64,000 bases of DNA, taken from Paracoccaceae bacterium. GTDB lineage: Bacteria; Pseudomonadota; Alphaproteobacteria; Rhodobacterales; Rhodobacteraceae. Below the pieces are notes generated by a model that searched no databases, was not told where the DNA came from, and saw nothing but the letters and a program-made list of their open reading frames with translations. Of the stretch, positions 1 to 10,073 are shown one piece after another (position 1 is the stretch's first letter; every line of letters starts with the position of its first letter). The position numbers and the translations under genes are program-made. The stretch is from contig WKFI01000005.1 in assembly GCA_014872875.1 (NCBI GenBank), forward strand, positions 62,001 through 126,000, given 5' to 3'.

Positions 1-506
1 TGACGCATCTGCGCGGCAACCCAGGCTGCTGCCCGAATACGTATGGGCGTAATCCGCCGCGCCATTTCCTCTGCGGAGACGCGTCCAAAATAGCTCATGA
101 CCTCTTCAGCTGCCCGCATGGACATGTCTCCCCAGTCCGAAAACCACGCGTTCAGATCCCAAGTATCTCCTGCGCGCCATAAACCGGGTTGCGGGAAATA
201 AACTTCACAGGAGGCCGTTGAGCCATCTTTCAGATCCACGGAGACAGGTTTCAGATCGTAGGAGAATCCGCCTTCATAGAAGTTGAGCCGCTCAAGATCC
301 TCGCTGCTCAGCCCGCGTACCAATACGCCATCTGCGGCGTGTCCATCCCGCAACTCGATGGTCGGGAAACACTCGTTCACAACTGCAAACGCCCCGTGAC
401 CCTGCAAGACTGCTGGTTGAATGTCCAAAACATCAGCTGCCCTGTCCAGCACCAGTTCAAGCAACGGAACATGGCGCAGCGTGCCATAGAAAAACAGATC
501 AGCCAC
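1..506 (-). CDS. trgB: TrgB-like protein, N-terminal AIG2/gamma-glutamylcyclotransferase-like domain (partial, 3' end outside window)
   Basis: Minus-strand reading gives VADLFFYGTLRHVPLLELVLDRAADVLDIQPAVLQGHGAFAVVNECFPTIELRDGHAADG..., the AIG2-like FYGTLR motif; immediately downstream of a TrgA-like gene. Start (GTG 506 or upstream TTG) uncertain. Confidence 0.65.
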   Translation of the reverse strand, partial: MADLFFYGTLRHVPLLELVLDRAADVLDIQPAVLQGHGAFAVVNECFPTIELRDGHAADGVLVRGLSSEDLERLNFYEGGFSYDLKPVSVDLKDGSTASCEVYFPQPGLWRAGDTWDLNAWFSDWGDMSMRAAEEVMSYFGRVSAEEMARRITPIRIRAAAWVAAQMR

Positions 507-533
507 GCGGCTCAACCCCTTGATCAGAAATAT

Positions 534-974
534 TTATCGCCACCGACGGGAGGCATTTTCGGTCAACAGACCTGTTACCAGACCGCCGATCAGCAAAGTT
601 GCAATAATGTTGGGCACCAGAAGGATCAATCCGTATTCGGCGCCAAGTTCGATGATTGCCACAATGGCCTCAAAAGGTCCGTCATATCGGTTGCGCATCG
701 CCCGCCAGAACATTTCCCAGCAGGCCTGCACAAAAAGCGCCCAGAACAGCATGGCGGCGATTCCGGTCAAACCATTGTTGATGGCCGCAATCGTTCCACG
801 CCCAGCCCGCTTTCCCATCACGATCCAACCGCACAGGAATCCGATCAGGATGTTCACATAGGTGAAGTAACCAAAGTCCGTGCCTTCCGGCATCAACGGC
901 ATGACCTGCCCGGATACGATGAATGCAATAATCGCCAGGCAAGTGGCAGCGACAAGACGGGCGGCACTGGGCAT
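534..974 (-). CDS. trgA: TrgA family membrane protein (tellurite resistance associated)
   Basis: 146 aa polytopic ORF resembling Rhodobacteraceae TrgA; adjacent to trgB-like gene. Confidence 0.7.
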   Translation of the reverse strand: MPSAARLVAATCLAIIAFIVSGQVMPLMPEGTDFGYFTYVNILIGFLCGWIVMGKRAGRGTIAAINNGLTGIAAMLFWALFVQACWEMFWRAMRNRYDGPFEAIVAIIELGAEYGLILLVPNIIATLLIGGLVTGLLTENASRRWR

Positions 975-987
975 TCGGGTTCCTGTA

Positions 988-2202
988 TCAGCGATGTGCT
1001 ATGGTTATCTGCGTCACATCCACTGTTCCCGTTTTAAACGCCGCAGCGCAAGAGGTGAGATAGAAATTCCACATCCGGCGGAACCGGTCATCAAATCCCA
1101 TTTGATGCACTTCATCCCAACGATTGTTGAACGTGTCGTGCCAGCGTCTCAGGGTTTGATCGTAGCTGGACCCGAATTCGATCGTATCTTGGACACGCAA
1201 CCCTGCCTGCTCGACCTGTTGTTTCAGGATCGTCGGTGACGGCATCATGCCACCCGGGAAAATATACTTTTGGATGAAGTCGACACCCCGCTTGTAGACC
1301 TGCCAGCGGCGGTCCGCGACGGTGATGATCTGCAGCGTTGCCTTACCGTTTTCGGACAGCCGATCCCGCACAGTGTCGAAATAGGCCGGCCAATATTTCT
1401 CGCCTACGGCTTCGAACATCTCGATACTGGCGATCCCGTCAAACTTGCCTGTGCAGTCGCGGTAATCCTGCATACGCAGCTCCACCATATCGGAAAGCCC
1501 TTGCCTTTGAATGCGTTCCCGGGCGTAGTTCAACTGCTCCTGACTGATGGTCAACCCAGTGACTTTGAGCCCGCGCTCCTTGGCGGCGTACTCGGCGAAC
1601 CCGCCCCAGCCACAACCAATTTCAAGCACGTGATCACCGGGCTTAACCCCCATACGGTCCACGATGGATTTGTACTTTGCGGTCTGCGCCTTCTCCAGGC
1701 TTTCCTGGCCGCTGTCAAAGATTGCGCTGGAATAGGTCATGGTATCATCCAGCCACAGCCGGTAGAAATCATTCCCCAAATCATAGTGGTACGAGATGTT
1801 CTTGCGTGCTTGCGTGCGGTTGTTCCGATGCAACCAGAAACGCAGCTTTTCGTAGGCGCGCACCAATCCTTGCCCAGGGAAGCCGTCATAAACAGTCTGA
1901 GACCCCATATGGATCAGATCCATGAACGCCTGCAAATCAGGTGTGGTCCACCAGCCTTCGAGATATGCATCCGAAAATCCAAGATCCCCTTCGCGGATCA
2001 ACCGAGCGAAGCTGTCGGGGTTGTGCACGTGTATTTCCGCCACTGGTCCTGGGTTTGGGCCGGTGGCTCGGAAAACCCGACCGTCCGGAAGCCGGATGTC
2101 CAACACCCCTGCATCCAGCCCGCTATTCACTTTCTCGAAGATCTGAGAAAAGTAACGTGGCAGATCCTTTTGGCCTTCGGTCGTCGTGTGCAGCATTCGC
2201 AT
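988..2202 (-). CDS. cfa: Cyclopropane-fatty-acyl-phospholipid synthase family SAM methyltransferase
   Basis: 404 aa with YHYDLGNDFYRLWLDDTMTYSSAIF and VLEIGCGWGGFAEYAA motifs. Confidence 0.9.
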   Translation of the reverse strand: MRMLHTTTEGQKDLPRYFSQIFEKVNSGLDAGVLDIRLPDGRVFRATGPNPGPVAEIHVHNPDSFARLIREGDLGFSDAYLEGWWTTPDLQAFMDLIHMGSQTVYDGFPGQGLVRAYEKLRFWLHRNNRTQARKNISYHYDLGNDFYRLWLDDTMTYSSAIFDSGQESLEKAQTAKYKSIVDRMGVKPGDHVLEIGCGWGGFAEYAAKERGLKVTGLTISQEQLNYARERIQRQGLSDMVELRMQDYRDCTGKFDGIASIEMFEAVGEKYWPAYFDTVRDRLSENGKATLQIITVADRRWQVYKRGVDFIQKYIFPGGMMPSPTILKQQVEQAGLRVQDTIEFGSSYDQTLRRWHDTFNNRWDEVHQMGFDDRFRRMWNFYLTSCAAAFKTGTVDVTQITIAHR

Positions 2203-2269
2203 CTCTCCTTTGCAATGCCTACCAAAAGCTAGGACGGATGCGACAATCTGGCAAGAAATCTGTTTCAGA

Positions 2270-3691
2270 TTACTTTTTCTTCATTATTTCATATGCTTGC
2301 AAGGCTGCAGCCCGACCTGCCGCAAGGTCAACAATCGGGTTCGGGCGTATATCACGTGGCCTCATCCGCCAACTTTCTGGCGCATTTTCGAAAAACGACA
2401 GGGCCAGATCGGGTGGATTGGTCTGACCTTCGGCCAGCCAGGTGGTCAGATATCGATTCTGGGCGTCATATTGCTCGCGTTGCCGATCCGGGTTGAAGAT
2501 ACGAAAGAAAGGCGCTGCGTCCGGGCCAGATCCTGCCACCCATTGCCACCCCATCGCATTGGAAGCCGGATCCCAGTCGATCAGCGTGTCCTCGAACCAC
2601 TTCAAACCGATTTTCCAGTGTTTCATCAAATGCTTGCAAAGGTAACTTGCGACGATCATCCGGACACGGTTGTGCATCCGGCCGGTCACCCAAAGCTCTC
2701 GCATTCCGGCGTCGACAATGTCCACACCGGTGCGTCCCTGCTGCCAGGCCAGGACCTTTTCATCGACCTCTTCGGTCCAGGGAAACTTGTCCCAGTCCTC
2801 TCGCCAATTGCGGGTCAGGATATGCGGAGTGTGATACATCAGGTGATATGCAAACTCGCGCCAAACAAGTTCTTTCAGGAAGTGTTCGGCCCCCGGGCGC
2901 CCCTCGGCCATCGCCTTTTGCCCCGCGTGCCATATCCGCACCGGTGAGATTTCGCCCCATGCGAGGTTTTCGGACAGGCCCGAAGTCGCATCCTTCCACG
3001 GCTCATTCCGATCTGCCTTATAGGCAGCTACCCGTTTTTCCACGAACCAATCAAGCCGCTCTTGGGCAGCTGCTTCACCAACCGTACAATGCGATGCCAG
3101 GTTTTCAGCCGCCTTGTGCATCGCACAGTCCAATCCCCAATCTGCCAAGACTTCGCTTTCGGGCCATTTTTGGGGGCGTGGAATTCGCGAAGGGGAGGAT
3201 TGCAGGTCGGCCACCTCCATCCCCCGAACAGCCCGCCAGAAGGGGCTGTAGACGCGGTACATGCCCCCGGTGCCCGTCTGCACATCCCAAGGATCGAACA
3301 GCACCCGGCTCTTGCTCCAGCTCATATCCACACCCAAATCGCCAGCCTCAGCCAGAACGGCCTTGTCGCGGGCGAGTTCGTCTGGATGATAGGCTTTGGC
3401 TGCAAAGACGTGTGTTGCCCCGGTGTCGCGCAGCAATGCTGAGAGCGTCTCCAGCGCCGGCCCACGCCGCAGGATCAGGCGCGAGCCGAGCCCCCGCAGC
3501 TTCTTATCCAGATGCCCAAGCCCCAAACCAAGCCGAAACCTGGGGGCTGCCCCCAATTGTTCATCCGCCTCATCAAACACATAGACCGGGATCACCGGCC
3601 GCCTCGTCGAACAGGCACCGGTCAATGCCGGATTGTCGGCCAGCCGCAAATCGCGCCTGACCCACCAAATGACTGGAGCCGTGTGTGTCAT
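2270..3691 (-). CDS. phrB: Deoxyribodipyrimidine photo-lyase / cryptochrome family
   Basis: 473 aa; VIWWVRRDLRLADNPAL N-terminus and C-terminal FAD-binding motifs (GRTGVDIVDAGMRELWVTGRMHNRVRMIVASYLCKHL). Confidence 0.92.
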   Translation of the reverse strand: MTHTAPVIWWVRRDLRLADNPALTGACSTRRPVIPVYVFDEADEQLGAAPRFRLGLGLGHLDKKLRGLGSRLILRRGPALETLSALLRDTGATHVFAAKAYHPDELARDKAVLAEAGDLGVDMSWSKSRVLFDPWDVQTGTGGMYRVYSPFWRAVRGMEVADLQSSPSRIPRPQKWPESEVLADWGLDCAMHKAAENLASHCTVGEAAAQERLDWFVEKRVAAYKADRNEPWKDATSGLSENLAWGEISPVRIWHAGQKAMAEGRPGAEHFLKELVWREFAYHLMYHTPHILTRNWREDWDKFPWTEEVDEKVLAWQQGRTGVDIVDAGMRELWVTGRMHNRVRMIVASYLCKHLMKHWKIGLKWFEDTLIDWDPASNAMGWQWVAGSGPDAAPFFRIFNPDRQREQYDAQNRYLTTWLAEGQTNPPDLALSFFENAPESWRMRPRDIRPNPIVDLAAGRAAALQAYEIMKKK

Positions 3692-3715
3692 GAATACCCT
3701 GTGCCTTGTCGTGAC

Positions 3716-4942
3716 TTACAGCACGTGATCTAGGGCATCCATCAGCTGTGTCACCTCGGCCTGAGAGGTGTAATGCGTGAAACTGAGACGCAATACGCCG
3801 CTTTCAGGGTCCACCCCCAATGCCTCCAAAGCGCGCACAGCATAAAAGTCGCCACCGCCCGCCATGATTCCATGTTGCACCAACTCAGCAGCAACCGGTT
3901 CTGCTGCCCGGTTCAGTTGCAAGGCAACCGTAGGAGCGCGCCCTTCGGCCTGAGCCGGACCGATCAGGCGTACATCGTTGCGATCCTTTACGGCGTCCAA
4001 CAAGGGCTGCAGCAACGCCACTTCATGAGCGCGCATCAGGTCGTGCACAAAACCTGCCCGTGCCGCCGCGCCCGTGTCGGGTCCGCCGTGATGGTCACAC
4101 AACAGATCGACGTAATCCGCCATGCCGGCGCTGGCCGCAATCTGCGCGTGGTCCGGACCCGCCGGAGTGAATCGTTTATACAGATCACCGGCATTGAAGT
4201 AGTGCCCCTGGTTCGGCAACCGCTCTCCCAACGCCCGACGGATGACCATTACACCCTGATGCGGACCATAGGTCTTGTAGGACGAAAACAGATAAATATC
4301 CGGCCCCAACTCCCCCACGTTCGGAAAACCATGCGGCGCATAGGAAACACCGTCGACACAGACAAAAGCCCCCGCTGCATGGGCTATGGACGTGATCTGA
4401 CTGACCGGATTGATTTCACCGACCACGTTTGAGCAATGCGGAAAACAGACCAGCCGCACCTTGTCGTCCAGCAGGTTCTCCAGATCTGCGGGATCCAGAT
4501 GGCCAGTCTGCGGATCAAGCATCCATTCGCGAACCTCGATCCCGTCATCGGCCAGTCGCCGCCACGGACCGGAATTGGCCTCGTGATCCTGATTGGTCAC
4601 GACAATCGCGTCCCCGGGCGACATGAACTGCCGAAACGCCTGCGCCAACACATAGGTATTCTGAGTGGTTGATGGACCAAAGCTCAGCTCATCGGTGTCC
4701 ACCCCCATCATCGCCGCCAGACGCAACCGTGCCTCGTCCATTTCGGCGCCACCAAGGGTTGAGGCCTCGTATGGGGCGTAGGGCTGTACCTTGCGCTGGG
4801 TGTAGAACCGGAACAGCCGGTCGATCACCGGCTTACACGTATAGGACCCACCTGCATTCTCGAAAAAAGCCTGCCCCTGCAGGCTGGGCTCGGAAAAGGC
4901 CGGGAATTGGTTTCTGACAAAATCAATGTCCAGGATGCTCAT
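3716..4942 (-). CDS. Cysteine desulfurase-like aminotransferase class V protein
   Basis: Start at MSILDIDFVRNQFPAF; SSYKTYGPHQGVM PLP-lysine region. Confidence 0.85.
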   Translation of the reverse strand: MSILDIDFVRNQFPAFSEPSLQGQAFFENAGGSYTCKPVIDRLFRFYTQRKVQPYAPYEASTLGGAEMDEARLRLAAMMGVDTDELSFGPSTTQNTYVLAQAFRQFMSPGDAIVVTNQDHEANSGPWRRLADDGIEVREWMLDPQTGHLDPADLENLLDDKVRLVCFPHCSNVVGEINPVSQITSIAHAAGAFVCVDGVSYAPHGFPNVGELGPDIYLFSSYKTYGPHQGVMVIRRALGERLPNQGHYFNAGDLYKRFTPAGPDHAQIAASAGMADYVDLLCDHHGGPDTGAAARAGFVHDLMRAHEVALLQPLLDAVKDRNDVRLIGPAQAEGRAPTVALQLNRAAEPVAAELVQHGIMAGGGDFYAVRALEALGVDPESGVLRLSFTHYTSQAEVTQLMDALDHVL

Positions 4943-5151
4943 CGCACATCGTCTCCTCAATCATGCGCCACGCTTGATCAGGGCCCCCGCGCATGTTCAG
5001 GGACTCCCCGATACATGGCAGGTCTTCCAGCCAAGCCGCGTTCACACTCAGGATTGAGGGATTGGCGGCAGCCCTTCAAGCCGAATAATCGGCCCGGACG
5101 CTTCGTCGTAACCGAGTGCAGGATTTGCAGTCAAGCCATGTCGGTACGCAA

Positions 5152-5176
5152 CAGGCCCCGAACATGTCGGGGCCTG
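5152..5176 (-). terminator. Predicted intrinsic terminator/hairpin downstream of BCCT gene
   Basis: caggccccgaacatgtcggggcctg inverted repeat just past the stop of the 5205-6791 gene. Confidence 0.5.
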
Positions 5177-5204
5177 TCGTAGAGTTTTGATGTTCAAAGC
5201 AAGA

Positions 5205-6791
5205 TCAACGGCGACGGCGTTCGTTGACCAGACCGATGAAGATCGACACGCACATCAACATCAACACAATGGCAAACGGGAACCCAGTCGCAATTGCGGC
5301 CGCTTGAAGCGCGCCCAATCCACCACCCAACAGCAGAACGATGGCGATGGCACCTTCAAGGATGCACCAGAACACGCGCTGAGCCGTTGGCGCATCGGTT
5401 TTGCCGCCGGCGGTGATCGTGTCAATGACCAGCGAACCGGAGTCCGACGAGGTCACAAAGAAAACCACCACCAGGATGATGCCGATGAACGACAACAGAC
5501 CTGTCATCGGGAAGGCCTCGAACATCTTGAACATCTTCAACTCAAGCGCAGCATCCTGCAGGGCCTGCCCGGTACCGCCCATGACCTGATCCAGTGCGGC
5601 ACCGCCAAAAACGGTCATCCACAACGCACCCACCACGGTCGGGATCAGCAGAACACAGATCACGAATTCCCGAATGGTGCGTCCCCGTGAAATCCGCGCG
5701 ATGAACATGCCCACAAAGGGCGACCACGAGATCCACCAGGCCCAGTAGAAGGTCGTCCATCCTTGCATGAAGTTGGTGTCTTCACGGCCGATCCAGTTCG
5801 AAAGCGACGGCAGGTTAACCGCGTAATCAAACAAGCCGCCGAAGAACCCGGTCAGGATGGCAATCGTGGGTCCGACGATCAAGACCAGCAGCAACAGCGC
5901 GGCGGCCAGGATCATGTTGGCCTCGGACAGGCGTTTGACACCCTTGTCCAGACCGGCCACCACGGACACCAGTGCAAAGATCGTAATCGCGATGATCAGA
6001 AACACCTTCATGCCGTCGGTCACCGGAACGCCAAACAGATAGTTTAGCCCGGCTAGTGCTTGGGTCGCACCGAGGCCAAGCGAGGTAGCCAGACCAAAGA
6101 TTGTGGCAAACACCGCCAATACGTCGATGATGTGCCCCAGAATGCCCCAGGTCGCGTTACCAAACAAAGGGTAGAAGACCGAACGCATGGTCAGGGGCAG
6201 ACCCCGGTTGAAGCTGAAGAAGGCCAATGCCAGAGCAACCACTGCGTAGATTGCCCAAGGGTGCAGGCCCCAGTGGAAGATGGTCGCAGACATGGCCAGG
6301 CTGCGCGCCGCCTCTGCGTCCCCTGCTGCGGCCGCCAACGGGGCCCAATCGGTGCGAAGGCCGTCTTCGCCCACAGCCACGCCACCCAGCGACGCGCCAT
6401 AATGCGAAATCGGCTCCGCGACACCCCAGAACACCAGACCGATGCCCATCCCGGCGGCAAACAACATCGCAAACCATCCGGCATAGCTGTAGTCAGGCCG
6501 CGCATCATCACCGCCCAGACGGATCGAACCATAAGGCGTCACCACCAGAAACAGCGAAAATAAGACAAAGACGTTGCAGGCGATCATGAACACCCAGTCG
6601 AACTGACTGGTCAACGCCGGGCGCAGCCAACCAAAGAACTCACCTGCTTGTTCCTGAAACACCAGCGAGAAAAAGACAAAGGCCACGATGGTCAGGCCGG
6701 ATACGGCAAAGACCGGGTTATGAACATCCAGACCCAGTATCTGAACGTTGTCCTGACCGACCTCATAGTCGGCCTCATTCCTTTCGGACAT
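5205..6791 (-). CDS. BCCT family (betaine/carnitine/choline-type) transporter, candidate DMSP/glycine betaine uptake
   Basis: 528 aa polytopic; GMGIGLVFWGVAEPISHY and WTTFYWAWWISWSPFVGMFIARISRGRTIREF BCCT signatures. Confidence 0.92.
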   Translation of the reverse strand: MSERNEADYEVGQDNVQILGLDVHNPVFAVSGLTIVAFVFFSLVFQEQAGEFFGWLRPALTSQFDWVFMIACNVFVLFSLFLVVTPYGSIRLGGDDARPDYSYAGWFAMLFAAGMGIGLVFWGVAEPISHYGASLGGVAVGEDGLRTDWAPLAAAAGDAEAARSLAMSATIFHWGLHPWAIYAVVALALAFFSFNRGLPLTMRSVFYPLFGNATWGILGHIIDVLAVFATIFGLATSLGLGATQALAGLNYLFGVPVTDGMKVFLIIAITIFALVSVVAGLDKGVKRLSEANMILAAALLLLVLIVGPTIAILTGFFGGLFDYAVNLPSLSNWIGREDTNFMQGWTTFYWAWWISWSPFVGMFIARISRGRTIREFVICVLLIPTVVGALWMTVFGGAALDQVMGGTGQALQDAALELKMFKMFEAFPMTGLLSFIGIILVVVFFVTSSDSGSLVIDTITAGGKTDAPTAQRVFWCILEGAIAIVLLLGGGLGALQAAAIATGFPFAIVLMLMCVSIFIGLVNERRRR

Positions 6792-7040
6792 CTCCCAAAC
6801 TCCAATTATTCCTGTGTGGCCCTGTCATCGGGAACAAGTTTGGAAACTGGCGGAGAGAAAGAGACTTGGCGCAGGACGAAAACGACATTCCGTCGCTTTT
6901 TGATCAAAGCCAAAACGTCGGTTTTGTTGCGAATGTCGCATTGCAGAGCAATGAGGTCGCATGGACTTTGGGGCAGTTTGTAATGGGATAGGCCGAGCAC
7001 CTTGAACCAGAGAGGCAGTTGACTCCCCAGCGTTACCCCC

Positions 7041-7074
7041 AAAAAAGAACCGCCGATGTCTCCACCGGCGGTTC
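7041..7074 (-). terminator. Rho-independent terminator for acuI
   Basis: gaaccgccg...ccggcggttc hairpin with A-run on the + strand (U-run in the minus transcript). Confidence 0.7.
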
Positions 7075-7094
7075 ATACCTCTTCACCAGAAAGT

Positions 7095-8087
7095 TCAGGC
7101 GTTCACGTCAACAACAACGCGTCCCTTGACCTGACCCTTTAGAATGTCACTGCCCAGTTGCGGCAGATCCGACAGGGTTGCGGGGTGAACCATGGCTTCA
7201 AGCTTGTCCATGGGCAGGTCCGATGCGATCCGCTTCCAGGCGCGGACGCGATTGTCATACGGCTGCATCACGCTGTCGATGCCCAGAAGATTTACACCGC
7301 GCAACAGGAAGGGAATAACCGTCGCCGGCAACCCGGCCCCTCCGGCCAAACCTACGGCAGATACAGACGCCCCGTATTTCATCTGGCCCAGGACACGCGC
7401 CAGCATTGCACCGCCTACGGCATCCACGCAGCCAGCCCAGGATTCGCTCTCCAAGGGACGCTTGGTGGTTTCATTGATCTCGTCCCGCGGCACGATCTGG
7501 GTGGCGCCCAGCCCTCGCAAGTACTCTTCGGTGTCCGGGCGTCCGGTGACGCCGGCGACCTCGTGCCCCAGATTGGCGAGGATCGCGGTTGCCACCGATC
7601 CCACGCCCCCGGCTGCACCGGTGACCAGAACCGGACCGTGACCGGTTTCCAACCCGTGATCTTCCAGCGCCATTACCGCCAGCATCGCGGTGAACCCGGC
7701 AGTCCCTACCGCCATCGCCTGGCGCGTATCCAGCCCGTCCGGCAGCGGCACCAGCCAATCGGCCTTGACACGGGCCTTCTGCGAATAACCGCCCCAATGC
7801 GCTTCACCCACGCGCCAGCCGGTCAGAACTACCTTGTCACCCGGCTTGTAGCGGTCATCGTCGCTGCTTTCGACGGTACCGGCAAAATCGATACCCGGCA
7901 CATGCGGGTACTTGCGCACCAGCCCGCCGCCCGGCCCGATGCACAGACCGTCCTTGTAGTTGACAGTCGAATATTCGACGGCCACGGTCACCTCTGCCTC
8001 CGGCAGATCATCCAGCGACAGTTGCTGGACCGCAGCGCTGGTCTTTCCGCTGTCTTCGTCCTTGTTCACCACCAATGCATTGAACAT
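7095..8087 (-). CDS. acuI: Acrylyl-CoA reductase family MDR oxidoreductase
   Basis: MFNALVVNKDEDSGKTSAAVQQLSLDDLPEAEVTVAVEYSTVNYKDGL; VLVTGAAGGVGSVA Rossmann motif; adjacent to dmdA. Confidence 0.87.
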   Translation of the reverse strand: MFNALVVNKDEDSGKTSAAVQQLSLDDLPEAEVTVAVEYSTVNYKDGLCIGPGGGLVRKYPHVPGIDFAGTVESSDDDRYKPGDKVVLTGWRVGEAHWGGYSQKARVKADWLVPLPDGLDTRQAMAVGTAGFTAMLAVMALEDHGLETGHGPVLVTGAAGGVGSVATAILANLGHEVAGVTGRPDTEEYLRGLGATQIVPRDEINETTKRPLESESWAGCVDAVGGAMLARVLGQMKYGASVSAVGLAGGAGLPATVIPFLLRGVNLLGIDSVMQPYDNRVRAWKRIASDLPMDKLEAMVHPATLSDLPQLGSDILKGQVKGRVVVDVNA

Positions 8088-8192
8088 GTCATGTTTCCCT
8101 CTGTTTGAACCCACGACGGGGCTGTCTTCTTCTGGCACTAAGTTTCACGGGGGGAGCCACCTTAAGTGACGGCGGCAGCGTCCCCTGCCCGT

Positions 8193-9296
8193 TTACAGCC
8201 AGAACTTTTCATGAACGGTCGCGGTCCGGGTTTCCTCCGGAAGCGCCACATCCAGCTTTGTGCCTTCGTTCCAATGGGTCATGCGCACCATGCCTATGGC
8301 CACGTTTGTGTTGAAATCGGGCGACCAGGCCGCGCTTGTCACCTGCCCAACCGCCACGCCATCGGCCAGGATCGGCCAAGCGCGATCACATCCGGGGACA
8401 GCATCTCCGTCGATTGCAATCGCGCGGATTTGCTGAACTGGACCTTCCTTGGCCACGCGCAGCAATGCGTCACGACCAATGCAGCCGATTGCCGTGTGGG
8501 TATTGCAGAACTTGCCCAAACCGCATTCGTGCGGCGTGTTGTCATCAGTCATGTCGTTGCCGTAGCTCAGCAAGCCCCCTTCGATGCGTTCGATCAGGTT
8601 TGGACACCCCGCGTGCACATCCCATTTCTTGCCCGCCTCCATCAGGGCATTCCACAGCGGCATCCCCAAATCGCTGCCTTCGAGATAGATCTCAAACCCG
8701 CCTTGCCGGGAATACCCCGACCGCGCGATGGCAAATTCGCGACCCTGAAAATCGAACATTCCAAATCGGAAGAACCGGACGTCCCGGATCGCGTCCCCGA
8801 AAACAGCCGCCATCAGATCATCAGCATGCGGCCCCTGAACCGCCAGAGGCGAAACATCAGGCTCATCCACCAGCACGTCCAACCGCCAACCATTGGCAAT
8901 CCCCTTGACCCAGAACAACAGGTCAGAATCCGCAATCGATATCCACCAACGGTCTTCGGAAAGTTTGACCGCAACCGGGTCGTTCAACATGCCGCCGGTC
9001 TCATCAACGATCGGCACATAGAAACACTGTCCCGGCAACATGCCCCGCAGATCGCGTGGGGTCAGCATCTGCATCAGCTTTCCGGCATCCGGACCACGCA
9101 GTTCCACCTGACGTTCGCAAGAAACGTCCCAGATCTGCACGGCGTTCTTGAGGTGGTGGTAATCCTCCTCGACGCTGCGAAACACGGTCGGCAGAAGCAT
9201 CCGGTTGTAAACTGTGTAGCCTTTGACGCCAGCAGCTTCGACGCCGTCCGAAAAAGGTGTGCGCCGCAGGCGGCGCGACGGGGAGATCAGAGCCAT
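8193..9296 (-). CDS. dmdA: Dimethylsulfoniopropionate demethylase (GcvT-like)
   Basis: 367 aa glycine-cleavage-T-like protein resembling DmdA (MALISPSRRLRRTPFSDGVEAAGVKGYTVYNRMLLPTVF...); acuI adjacency as in other roseobacters. Confidence 0.88.
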   Translation of the reverse strand: MALISPSRRLRRTPFSDGVEAAGVKGYTVYNRMLLPTVFRSVEEDYHHLKNAVQIWDVSCERQVELRGPDAGKLMQMLTPRDLRGMLPGQCFYVPIVDETGGMLNDPVAVKLSEDRWWISIADSDLLFWVKGIANGWRLDVLVDEPDVSPLAVQGPHADDLMAAVFGDAIRDVRFFRFGMFDFQGREFAIARSGYSRQGGFEIYLEGSDLGMPLWNALMEAGKKWDVHAGCPNLIERIEGGLLSYGNDMTDDNTPHECGLGKFCNTHTAIGCIGRDALLRVAKEGPVQQIRAIAIDGDAVPGCDRAWPILADGVAVGQVTSAAWSPDFNTNVAIGMVRMTHWNEGTKLDVALPEETRTATVHEKFWL

Positions 9297-9370
9297 GTCC
9301 GGCCCTCCAACTTAGGTGGTTGGTGAGCGGGTCACGCGCCCCGTCGGCGCGCACCCGCAGCTCAGGTTAC

Positions 9371-10057
9371 TTACCGAGGCCCATGCCAATCGATCTGACA
9401 GATCTCGGCAGAACGCCCTTCAAAGTCCCAGACCCGGCCAAAGGCACGCACGCGGCCTTTGCTGGCAGTGCCGACGGTGATATCCGGGCCCATCCAGTAT
9501 TTCGTGTTCGAGATCACGATCTCTTCCTCTGGGTTCTTGCCCTCGACCGGGAAGACAGTGCCCTGGATTTTCTTGCCAACGGTAATGTGGCGGTTCTTTC
9601 CGTCATTGACATAGGATACCGGCTGACGCTCGGCGCCAAGGAACTCCCCGACCAATACGCTGAACAGACCCGTCGTGCCTTTTGCCTGACCAGAGAAGAT
9701 CTTGACCAGTGCCTCATAGGCCGCATGGCTTGCCCGATCGTCAATGAACACGGCCGCTTTCCAGTTTCCGCGGGACATCATGCCGGGGATTTCGATCAGC
9801 AGGCCGATATTCAAGCCAGACAGGTCCTCATCACCATAATGACCGCTGTCGATGCGCACACCACCCCAGGTCTGGCAGTGACCTTCCGTCGGCTCGTGCA
9901 ATCCCAGCGACACCACGCAAGGACAGAACACGGTACAGTTACAGTTGAGAACCAGCTCCCCCTTGATCGCCCAAGGCGTGGTGCCGGGATCCTTGCGTTC
10001 TGCAGCCGGGTGGCGGCTGTCAATTTTCTCGGCAACTTCGATACGGTCGTTTGCCAT
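9371..10057 (-). CDS. DUF1326 domain-containing protein
   Basis: WAIKGELVLNCNCTVFCPCVVSLG...: N-terminal Cys-rich motif of DUF1326. Confidence 0.82.
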   Translation of the reverse strand: MANDRIEVAEKIDSRHPAAERKDPGTTPWAIKGELVLNCNCTVFCPCVVSLGLHEPTEGHCQTWGGVRIDSGHYGDEDLSGLNIGLLIEIPGMMSRGNWKAAVFIDDRASHAAYEALVKIFSGQAKGTTGLFSVLVGEFLGAERQPVSYVNDGKNRHITVGKKIQGTVFPVEGKNPEEEIVISNTKYWMGPDITVGTASKGRVRAFGRVWDFEGRSAEICQIDWHGPR

Positions 10058-10073
10058 ACAGGTCTCTCCTCTC

